A stretch of DNA of 64,000 nt from Chionis minor (lineage: Eukaryota; Chordata; Aves; Charadriiformes; Chionididae). Below, one piece after another: positions 33,001 through 45,000 of this stretch. The position numbers and the translations under genes are program-made. A model generated the notes under the pieces. It saw nothing but the letters and a program-made list of their open reading frames with translations, was not told the DNA's origin and did not search any database. Within the stretch, counting starts at the first letter, position 1. Every line of letters starts with the position of its first letter. The stretch spans positions 62,001 through 126,000 of the forward strand of contig VZSF01008937.1 of NCBI GenBank assembly GCA_013398295.1. The letters run 5' to 3'.

Positions 33001-36000
33001 ATATTTATAAGGGGACATGTAAAACATTCTCATTTTTTATGTTGTAGAGCTTACTGCTCACTGTAATGTAAGCAAATATGCGTAGTTGAAGATGTATGAG
33101 TGACAGCAATAGGCAAACGCCCTGTCCAAAGTTTAACATTTTAAACATAAATGGAGAAGTCATAGTGAAGCTCTTTCCCAAGTCATTTTAGCAGGTTGGT
33201 TTTAATAAGTGAGCAGAAGACAGACCTGTCTGTCCCAGACCCTGTTCTTTGAAATGGGTTTTTGTTTCTGATGCTGTTGTTACTTGTGGCTGTTCTCTGC
33301 TGCTGAATCCATCTCAAATATTTATTGCCTTTGAAGTTCTGCTGAGGAGTGTCACTGAGTGACTGTGACAAGCTTACTCTGCGTGTAGTTAGGATAAACT
33401 CGGGGGAGTACAAAAGTAGCTTTGTAAGGATGCTTTGCAGCCTCTACTGGTATGTGGGCTGTTGCTTGAAACTTAGTTTTGTCTTCTAGAAGGTATAAAG
33501 TTAGTGAAGAAGGACTTCTGTGTTTAAACTGTGTATTTTTTTTTCCCTTTTCTCTCAGTTAATTTAGTAATTGATACTCTCTGTAAGTGTTAGAGGCAGC
33601 TCTTAACAATGAAATCCAAGCTAATATTTTTTTTGTTTTTAAATTTCTTGAATCATAGACAGTAGTACAGTGTTTGTTCAGTGATTCTTTAAAAGTTCTT
33701 TAGTAAAGAGATGGAATTTAGGTATTAAGAATTATATTTGTATGCATTAGAATTTGTTTCAGTGAGCTCGTCAATACATACTCTATTTTTATAGGCTTAA
33801 TGCTCTTGTCCTTGGTGGCAGCTCAGGATTTATTGAGATTTATGCTTATGGAATGTTCAAGATTGCTGCAGTAACTGGGGTACGTTCCATTTCTTTCCAT
33901 GTTTTTTTTTCTTCGTAATATTCCAAACTACAGCTGAATTGAATGAAAAAATACATGTGTATGCTTAAACATAAGTGACACTGGGTTGCTGAAGTTTAAA
34001 GGAAGGAACAGTTGTTTCTCTCCATTTGGTTGTGTGGTTATTGTTGGAAAGGCATTCTAACGCTGGTGATTTTAACATCTTGTTTCAAATGAAACAAAAA
34101 TCAACACTAATCCACAGTAAAAGGAGTACTTTTGTTCCTGAATAGTAGCTGAAAATTCCGTTTCGTCTTTACATGCCATTGAATGCAGTCGTCTTTGTAT
34201 GTAAATGTGTTAGAGCAGTAAATACATCTTAGAGGAAATGCAATATTTCATTAACTTTTAAACTGGAATCCTTCAGGTGGCAGGTTCTTGTCGTGGACTA
34301 TGTTTGTCTAGTGATTTGAAATCACTATCGGTTATTACAGAGATACGCGACTCTTCAGACAATGAAGCAGAGATAACATATTTTCAGGCAAGTAATGTAA
34401 TTTTAAAATACTCTTGTAAAACTGTTTTTTAAATTACTTTCTGGTGACTTTACTGCTTTCCTGTTATTTGCAGAAAAAGGTTAAACTATTTCCAGCCTTT
34501 CTGAAATTCACCCCAATTTTGTTTTTTGAGTTTATCATATTAGCGTGCAGTTTTACTGATGAGACTGATGATGATGATCTGAGGCATTCTTTTAAAATAT
34601 TACTTTAAATGTAACATTAATTTGTTCAATTAGTTATTCAGATTTTCTTCATTCTGCACACAAAGACATAGGAGCAATGCTGTTGGTTATCCAGTCTATA
34701 CAGAACAGCCATCCTTGGAACTATTACTGTTAAAGCTCAAAAATGAGGAACTTAATCAGGATTTTTTATAGATGTATTAAAAATATTTATTACCCCTTTG
34801 AATTAAATGTATTTCCCTCTTAAATTCAGCTTTAAGAAAGTAGGAAATTAGTTTTTCTGTGGGTCTTTCCCATCTGTCTTTTCATTTCTGTAATCTAAAA
34901 TTTCTTAAAAGACAAATCATCTGTTGACTGTTGTTTGTTTCATTTATTACAGCTGGACACTAGTCTATTATCTAGTTACTTACCTGAGGTAACTCGAATG
35001 GCTCGGAAGTTTACTCACATTTCAACGCTATTACAGGTACAGCTGTGTTACGACATCCTTTTAATATCACAATTCTTACAGGCTTTGATATTCTTAATGC
35101 AAGTAAAAGAAGTGTTTTCTAGTAGGAAGCTTAAGTTGGTTTTAATTAAATTTAGAGCTCCAACTTGGAATTTGATTATAAATTTTATATATTATCTACA
35201 GTATATCTTTCCTTTGTATTGCAACATCCAGTTCTTGCATGTGTTTTGAAGGGGAGGGAAGGTATAACACCAATGTCTGTGTCTGTTTTACAGTATATAA
35301 AGTTGTCATTGACGTGCATGTGTGAAGCTTGGGAAGAAATACTGATGCAGATGGACTCACGACTAACAAAGTTTGTACAGGTACTGTAGTATTGTACAGG
35401 TACTGTAGTATTAACCATTCTTTTGGAAAAACATTTTTTTTTGCAGCAGTTCTGTTGTTTGTGTTAACATCCTGCACGTCTTAATGCTGGTTAAGCATTA
35501 TGCCTCCAGATAACAATCTCTAAGTCCAGAGGCAACCTGGAAGCGATTATGCGCCAAGTGCTCTGACGCTAAAGATATCCGAGTACAATCAAGCATGATT
35601 GTATTGTTATACTTCTTTATTTTATTTATTCTAAGTTATTCAGAGGTGATAGTTTTCAGCTTGCACAGCTATTTAAGGTTGTGCTCTTTGTAGTTTAGTC
35701 CCTGATAAAACGGAATACTGTAAATGTTGACTGACAGCCCACCAGCACAGACAGCCTAGTTCAATAGAGCACGTACAACAGCTATGATTAAGATGCTTTT
35801 GGATTTGCTTAAATTTTGTGTTTGGTGACCGTAGCTAGAAGTTAATCGTATCACGTAATTTATTTATTTTTTTAAAATAGATCCTTGGTGATGGCAAAGC
35901 GCTTAGAATTTTTACTGGGTAATACAATTGAAAATAACTTAAAAGACTAGAAAATTTCCAGTGATTAGTAGTCTTGATTTCAGCATTTCAGCGAGGATAC

Positions 36001-39000
36001 GGGTGGGTTTTCCGATATACTTTTAATTGAAGTGTTTGTGAGATTATTTGGTAGCCTGGATTTAATCTTTTCACCAATCTATTTAAATCATTTTGACTGG
36101 CAGGAAAAGAATACAACCACTTCTGTTCAGGATGAGTTCATGCAGCTGTTGTTATGGGGCAAAGCAAGGTAGCTACTGTTTTATCTGACTATGCATTTGC
36201 ATTTGATGTTGAAAGACAAAATGAATTCATATTTGGTTCTCTCTCCACCCCCTTCAGTCTGGAACTTCAGGCATTACTAATGAACCAACTGACTGTAAAG
36301 GTATGTTAATATTTTTTAGCACATTAAAATAATCTATTTCAATGTATTTTAATCACTGTTCTGTTAAGTTAACAGAACATTATTATATGTTTTTGTTTCT
36401 TTTTTAACAGGGTTTAAAAAAACTTGGTCAGTCCATAGAGTCTTCCTATTCCAGTATACAAAAGTTGGTCATAAGTCATTTGCAGAGGTGAGTCAGAGAA
36501 TAGCCAATGAATTATAGATAAAATGGCATATTATATGATTTGCTAAAAGACAGTATGCCGCACTGGTGATTATTTGTAGGTAGGTGTGCTGGTGCAGAGA
36601 CCGTGATCATGGCAAAATGTACTTTTTTACCTTTGGGTAATGGTGAACTGTTGAAGTATTTTGAACAATCTCCATGACGCATCACCTGTATATCACTGCC
36701 TGGTGTGCTTATAGGATATATGCAAAACATTCACTCTAACTTTGTGTGGTGGTTAAAATCATTAGGACAATACTTGCTTTTCTGTGAAGTGACACTTTTT
36801 AACGCTTACGTGCCAGACCACCTTATACAGCTCTCCACTTTGGACCTTACATGATAAAAATGTAGCATGCAGTGCATTTCCAAAGGGTGACTAAAAGATT
36901 ATACTTCTCTGCTCTGCCTTCCTAGTGGCTCTGAGGCACTGTTATACCACTTGAGTGAATTGAAAGGAATGGCTTTGTGGAAACAAAAATACGAGTCTCT
37001 GGGATTAGATGCATCTGGAATTGAAGGTACAGTAGTGCATGTGCTACTTACCCACTCTGATTTTTCTTTTGAAAGCTTAATAATAATGGTTGGCTCTTTT
37101 TGCAGAGGCTATTACTGCTGTTGGTTCATTCATCCTGAAAGCAAATGAGCTGCTTCAGTAAGTATAAAGTCTGGAGAGTTTAAAAAACATGTCTATTGAG
37201 TCTGGTGTCTAAGGGGAAGCACATAGCTGGGAATAGAGGAGGTTGGTAGAGCAAGGCTTCTCTGTTGGTGGTAAGCTTTTATCTTCTTTCACTGCATATC
37301 ACAGACTCATACCTCAAGAACAGTCTTTCTTGGAAGACTGCATTGGGCATTTTTTAAAAAGTTGATATGCTTGCAGGCCTTTCTGTGGTAAAGATGGGAC
37401 TTAAGCCCGGGGCAGCTTGGAACATTTAGATCTGGTAATTTCTTTTCTTGTTTCTTGCTCAGAGTTATCGACAGCAGTATGAAAAACTTCAAAGCATTTT
37501 TTCGATGGCTCTATGTTGGTAAGCTTGATGACATAGTAAGCATCCAGTACCTGTTTTGTATTGTAAGCATTGAAATGTCGGCAGGTAATTAAGCCAATCT
37601 TAGTTATAGCCATCTGTTTATTTCTGTCATAAAGATTTCTGGACATCGAAAAGGTTACAGTTGATGAGGCAGGAAGAATTACAATATTAAACATATAGAT
37701 GATAAATTGGATAGTTCTCAATTAAACTTAGCATGTGTACAGTGGGTGTTGTATATGCTTATCCTGTAATGTGTATTCCATACTGTTCTCTGCTTCGTGA
37801 GCAATTTGCAGGTCTTAACTTGGACAAACTAATGGACTTTATTTAGTTTACTTCAAATTTGAAGTATAGTCTAACTCTGTCACTTGCTGTTTTCTCCTGT
37901 GGAGACCTGGTTAGCTGTAAGGTTATGCAAGATACAAAGCCTTAAATGTCTGGATGCATTTGATAGCGACCTCCAGTTGTAGCTGGGTAGCTGCAGGTAA
38001 AATGTTAGAAGAGAGTGCAGAATGAATTTGGAAAAGATTAAACGTAAAAATTCTCCAAGATTTGTATTGTAAGCTACTGGGACAAGTGAGGCTTGACTTC
38101 AGTCTCAGTTCATAATCCTTCATTCCAGACTCTTTTGCTTCTGACAAATCTTTCTTTCCTATTTTATCAGCAGTGTCTTATTATATAGCCATGGAAAATT
38201 AAGAATATTAGGAAAAACATATTAATATTAATGCAGTAAGAATATAATTTTTCCCTTAGCCATGTTGAGGATGTCAGAAGATCATGTGCTTCCAGAGCTG
38301 AACAAGGTAGTAGTAACATTTGCTAATTAATGGTGGTCTGCTCTGTGTTCTGCTTGACTTGAGTGCAGTCTGTGTCTTTTCTCTGAGAAAGCTGACGCCT
38401 GCAGATTCACACTAATATGCTGACTCACATGAATTACTTTTTCTATTTTGTTAATACTGCTTTTTAGTACACTGTATGTGAATGCAAGACCTCTGTGTGC
38501 AGCAGCTCTTTACATGCCCTAAATGACTAATTTAACTGGAATGGGATTTTAGCAATGCCCTGGTAGAGGGGATGGAATATACCTGCATCAGATTTGCAGA
38601 CACCATGGCGCTGGGTGAACCAGTTAGTAGGCTTAAGGGCAGAGGTGCCTTCCAGAGGGAACTAGGTAGGCTGGAGGAATGGACAGATAGGGTCCTCCCG
38701 AAGTTCAGCAAGGACAAACGCGGCGCTGTCCTGGGGAAGAGTAACCCCCTGCAGCTGCACAGCAGGGCCCCAGCTGGCTGGGCAGCAGCTCTGCTGAGGT
38801 GGACCTGGGGGTGTCAGTGGCTGCAGGCTGGGCAGGAGCCAGCTTGGCTGCAAGGCAGCCAAAAGTAACTGGGGCTGCACTAACAGGAGGTGAAGGGAAG
38901 TAGTTACCCTCCTTATTTCGCGTTCTTCGGATCCCATCTAGAATACTTGCTCCAGTTCAGGGCCCTCCTGTACCAGACGGACAGTTCTGGAGTGAGTTCA

Positions 39001-42000
39001 GCAGAGGGCTCCCAGGCAGGTTGGAGGCTGGAGCACTTCCCCTGTGAGGGCAGGCTGAGGGAGCTGCGCTTGTTCAGCCTGCAGAACATGTGTTCATTGA
39101 AATGGATTTCTTATCCTTTGCTTTTCTCACTGTTGGGTTTGGGTTTTTTTTTCTTCCAGATGACTCAGAAAGATATCACGTTTGTTGCTGATTTTCTTAC
39201 TGAACACTTCAATGAGGTAAGGTATATTGGTTTGCCAAGTACTGTATTTTTGCTGCCAAGAAGTGAATCTGAAGAATTTTATAATAAAATAATTCAGTTA
39301 TCTTTTTGTACACTACTTCTCATTAACTTTGGTTTTAAATAATGGTTTTGTTTGCATTATTTTTTCAGGCACCAGAACTTTACAATCGTAAAGGAAAATA
39401 CTTCAATGTGGAGAGAGTTGGCCAGGTAAAGAACTATGGAATAAATGGAAAAAGAATAAATGAGAAAATCCTTAGACAGAGAAGCTTTTAAAACTCTGCC
39501 CACTTTTCTTCTCAGTCCCTTTGCTCTGTTACATACTCCAGTAAAGGCAAAGGAGAGTATTTTAATTATTTTCCGCTATTGTTAGGAAAAGGAGTGTTTA
39601 AAAACATATCTTACAGTTTTACCTTACACATGCTGTATTTTCAGGAAAAGGGTCAAACTTCTTCACAGCCCGCAACAGTAATGTAAAACTGAATTGCGTT
39701 TGTTGTCTTTATGCCACTGCTAACTGAACTTCAAGACATTNCAGCCTGCAGAACATGTGTTCATTGAAATGGATTTCTTATCCTTTGCTTTTCTCACTGT
39801 TGGGTTTGGGTTTTTTTTTCTTCCAGATGACTCAGAAAGATATCACGTTTGTTGCTGATTTTCTTACTGAACACTTCAATGAGGTAAGGTATATTGGTTT
39901 GCCAAGTACTGTATTTTTGCTGCCAAGAAGTGAATCTGAAGAATTTTATAATAAAATAATTCAGTTATCTTTTTGTACACTACTTCTCATTAACTTTGGT
40001 TTTAAATAATGGTTTTGTTTGCATTATTTTTTCAGGCACCAGAACTTTACAATCGTAAAGGAAAATACTTCAATGTGGAGAGAGTTGGCCAGGTAAAGAA
40101 CTATGGAATAAATGGAAAAAGAATAAATGAGAAAATCCTTAGACAGAGAAGCTTTTAAAACTCTGCCCACTTTTCTTCTCAGTCCCTTTGCTCTGTTACA
40201 TACTCCAGTAAAGGCAAAGGAGAGTATTTTAATTATTTTCCGCTATTGTTAGGAAAAGGAGTGTTTAAAAACATATCTTACAGTTTTACCTTACACATGC
40301 TGTATTTTCAGGAAAAGGGTCAAACTTCTTCACAGCCCGCAACAGTAATGTAAAACTGAATTGCGTTTGTTGTCTTTATGCCACTGCTAACTGAACTTCA
40401 AGACATTTGTGTTCAAACTTGATTTAAAAGTCAGTTTCTTATGGAAGTATTACTATATGATCTTAGACCATAGTTGATTTTTCTTATTGTTTCAAGAAGT
40501 GGTAGAATACTTAGTTTTAACTAAATAACTGGGCATGTTAAATTAAGAAGAATTGTTTAATGGACTTATGAGGGGCAATGTCCCTTATTCTTAAAATGCA
40601 ATCTTAAAAATTTCCATTTCTTTTGTAGTACTTGAAAGATGAAGATGATGACCTTGTATCACCACCTAATACAGAGGGAAACCAGTGGTTTAACTTTCTT
40701 AAAAACAGTACTCATCTTAAAGGTAACGTGTGCTTTAGTAAAAAGTAAAAGTGAATCAAAGATATATGTAGAGTCATAGAATGGTTTAGGTTGGAAGGGA
40801 CCTTAAAGATCATCTAGTTCCAACCCCCCTGCCATGGGCAAGGACACCTCCTACTAGAGCTGGCTGCTCAAAGCCCCATCCAGCCTGGTCTTGAACACTT
40901 CCAGGGATGGGGCATCCACAGCTTCTCTGGGCAGCCTGTTCCAGTGTCTCACCACCCTCGGAGTGAAAAATTTCTTCCTGAGATCTAACCTAAATCTCCC
41001 CTCTTCCAGTTTGAAGCCATTACCCCTCATCCTATCACTACGTGCCGCCTTAAGTCCCTCTCCAGCTTGCTTGTAGGCCCCCTTTAGATACTGGAAGGCC
41101 ACTATAAGGTCTCCCTTGAGCCTTCGCTTCTCCAGGCTGGACAACCCCCAACACTCTCAGCCTGTCTTCATAGCAGAGGTGCTCCAACCCTCTTGATCAT
41201 CTTTGTGGTCCCCCTCTGGACACGCTCCAGCAGGTCCATGTCCCTCTTGTGCTGAGGACTCCAGAGCTGGATGCAGTACTCCAGGTGGGGTCTCACCAGA
41301 GCAGAGCAGAGAGGCAGAATCCCCTCCCTCGATCTGCTGGCCACGCTGCTTTTGATGCAGCCCAAGTTATGGTTGGCCTTCTGGGCTGCAGGCGCACATT
41401 GCTGGCTCATGCTGAGCTTTTCATCCACCAATACCCCCAAGTCCTTCTCAGGGCTGCTCTCCATCCATTCACTGCCCAGCCTGTATTTGTGCTTGGGAGT
41501 GCTGCGACCCAGGTGCAGGACCTTGCACTTGGCCTTATTGAACATCGTGAGTTTTGCACAGACCCACCTCTCGAGCCTGTCCAGGTCCCTCTGGATGGCA
41601 TCCCTTCCCTCCAGTGTCAACCGCTCCACACAGCTCGGTGTCGTTGGCAGACTTGCTGAGGATGCACTCGATCCCACTGTCCATGTTACTGCAAAGATGT
41701 TGAACAGCATCACAATGTAATGCTGTGAACAGACCCACAAATGTAATAAATGTAGGAGATTAATCTGTTTCTTCGTGCTGACAGGTTATTTCTATTAGTG
41801 GGTCTTCATCTGAGTAGAATAAAATAAATGGACCTTGTTGTTTTACACAGTTTTTATGCAGCTGCCTACTTAGTCACTTACCATTTCCTGGGTATTGGGA
41901 GTTTTCTGCCTTTTATGTACCAGTCTCAGAAATGTTGGTTTGGAAGGAATTCCAGGAGATGTCTATTTTAAACAATCTTAATTCCAATTCAAGGAAGGAA

Positions 42001-45000
42001 TAATTACACTTAGATCATACCTGGGGGAAGTGTCCTAACTTGTTTTCTTTGACTATTTTGTTAATTAGTGGTGAAAAAGAAGTAACAGACTATAACAAAC
42101 TGATGGTGAAAATTATTCTAGTTTAACTTTAGAAACCATAGACTGCAAAACTTCTGCAGCATAATCTGTCTTGTAATAGAATTTGCTATAGCTGCCTCTT
42201 TCTACCTGTTTAATTCAATAAAAAGGGGGGAATTAGTAGCAATTTTGTCTGGCAAAGTAGTATTTAGAGACTGTATTTTTAAACATATTTTGAAAATACT
42301 TTTGATACTTCAAATGTGTAGACTACTTGACTGGTCATTTCTGTTACTACTCAAGATTTGTGATTGTTTGAAGAGATTGATTGTAGGTGGTTTTGTTGGT
42401 ATTAATTTGGCAAGTATTGAGATGTTTCTCGCTCTCAGAACTGTAAGGTTTGTCGGACAAGTAATGCTTCTGTCACTGACACTTTCTACCCTTTGGTGTT
42501 TTATATTGCTTTGTTGGTTGATGTAATTTTTATCATTTTTCCAGCTAAACATGGGAAGAGAAACAGGTGCTGTACTTAAAATTAGTAGTGAGATTTAGCT
42601 CAAAAGCTAAATGACTTCTTAGAAAGTAGTTAATTTCATAAGAACAAATCAGTCCTATTAAAGCCAAATCATAGCTACTATAAGTATGGAAGTTTATTTG
42701 CTTAAACAAGGTATTTTATGACAACTGTTTCTAGCTCTTGGGTAAATGCAACTCCATCCTTTTGCAATTTTGAATGGGCTATGAAGAACAGCTGAGGGGG
42801 CAAGCAGGCCTCTATTTCTCAATCGTTTGTCTTGTTTCATATTGTAATCCACTCAGTTACTTGTGTTAGAGTTTATAATCAGCGAATAATTTAGGCGGCC
42901 ACCTAACCCAACCAAAGCAGGGCTAATTTTGAAGGTAGGCTGGGTTGCTCCAGGCTTTGTGCAGTTGAGTCCTCTGCGCCGGCAAGGGTAGAGACCCTGC
43001 AGCCTCTCTGGGCACCCTTTTCCTTATAGCTGGTTGGAATTGCCCTTGCTGCTGGAGCTTATGACTGTTACATCTTCTGTTTTCCCCGTGAGAAGCTTTG
43101 AAAATGATGTCTTCTGTAACTCCTCAGCTGAAAAGACTGATGGGTTCCTCCTTGTTAGCCCTCGCTTCTCCAGGCTGAACAAACCCAGCCCCCTCAACTT
43201 CTCGTAAAGCATGTGCTCTAGCCCTGCAACCATCTTACTGACTGTCTGCTGGACTCGTTCCAATTTGTCACTTTAATAACAGCGTAGTATGTTTTTATAG
43301 ACATTACAAGCATTTTTTTAAATTAACTTCATCTGTTTACAGAAAGTCCCCTTTTGTTTCCCTACTATCCTGAGAAATCCCTTCATTTTGTCAAAAGGCA
43401 GATGGAAGGGGTCATTGATCAGTGTTTACAAAAGCCAGCGGTAAGTTCAACTTATATAAATGATAACTTTCTTTTAGGGGTAGCTGTCAACTGAAGATAG
43501 TAGTCATGCTTAGTAAGGCCTGACGTTTTAATCTTTGCCTTCCAGTGCATACAACTTAGGTGGGAGCATGTAGCCCAGCTTCACCACTGCCAGGATGTCT
43601 CAGGCCTTTGGCTAGGGAGAGCGTCATGGGGGGTTTTTTGTTTCGTGTTTCTGATTCTCACTTTATTGGGATCTGTTTTCAATGTTAATTAGCTTGGTGT
43701 ATGTGCTATGTACTAGACGGCTATGTTAGTTGGCAATACATTGGCCTGTATGTTATGAAGAAACATGAAACAAGTGTACCAAGTGACAGTAGTGTTCACA
43801 ATAGGGATGGTTATTCCAGCATAAATATTTGTTGGTTTTTCTTTCAGATGTACTCTGGTGTTTTTGTTTGGCTCATTGGGGTTTTTGGTCTTAAAAAGGT
43901 GTATAGTTATGAATAACTGCTTAACTTTTTTGCCTGTTTTCATTATTTGCTAGGATGTAATTGGAAAGTCAGTGCATCAAGCGGTCTGCATGTCTCTTTA
44001 CAAAACTTCTGAAAGGTATTTCTTTACATTCTTTCTAAAGCTCAGTTGCACAAAAGTACAGCAGCATTTAATAAAATGGTTTCTTTTTTCTTTTTCAGTG
44101 AAGATTCCACACCTCAATTATTTAAACTACCATTTCTGTAAGTATGCTGCTATTCCTTGTTCTATGTCACTTACTAATTACTAAAACTTGACCTAATTTT
44201 TCATTTCCTTCCCCCACATTACAGGTGGAATGACAAAACATCCAATATACATTACGTTCTCTTCACTATGTTAGAAAATTCTATTTCTAAAATATACATT
44301 TTGAGGAGACATACTGACACTTCCAGGTAAGACAAAAGCGGGGGAAGAGCGGTTTGTGAGTTCGGCATATGTGTACAGAGACAATATGTGTACAATTTGA
44401 GTATTTTTGTAAAAAGAAGTAATGGGCAGCATGAATAGTCTTTTGTGGATATTAGAGAAAATGAGTAGGACATTAGGAAGTGCAGTAGGAAACTGCGGCA
44501 AGAGTTTGTGTTGTATTAGACTCAGAAAATGTAATTGCAGGACCCAAGATGGTTTTTAGGCTCAGGAAAAAAATCAGGTTCTCCTAGTTTTGCTCCTCAC
44601 AGGATTCCTTGCTCATGCAAACTTGTGAAAAATTACAGGGAGTCATGCCTTCAGTGCTGCTTTGTCTTACTGTAAATATTATTCTTTTATTAACCCCTTG
44701 CAGCCTCTAATTTAATACTCTAAGGAAAAATGTGAGGTGGACTTACAGATGCAACAAATAGAATACATCTCTTTGGGGTGTAGCTTTGTGTACCTTCAGG
44801 ACTTTCTGTGTCCAAGATGCAGTTTGTCACTGCCTAGTTGTGCTGATACAACCATTTAAGATGCATTCCGTCTGTGGGATCACTGAAATGGCCTGGATTT
44901 AGAAAAGATAAACTCCTCCTCTCTGTAAAATACTGATTTTTATAATCTGTGTCATTTAATTTGAGAAGATAACTCTGATGGGGTGCGAATTTTTAAAGCA

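Noticed and set aside
34555..34586. TGATGA-like and CTGA motifs suggesting a C/D-box snoRNA in an ANAPC4 intron
   Set aside because: The boxes are only about 25 bp apart with no terminal stem or room for a guide element. It is a short GAT repeat.
39827..40092. Second copies of ANAPC4 exons 18-19 as a real internal protein repeat
   Set aside because: Exact identity including introns and the single N at the join fit an assembly artefact better than a functional duplication.
41249..41720. Plus-strand open frames of 136 and 149 codons
   Set aside because: They are antisense shadows of the CR1 ORF2 segment on the minus strand.
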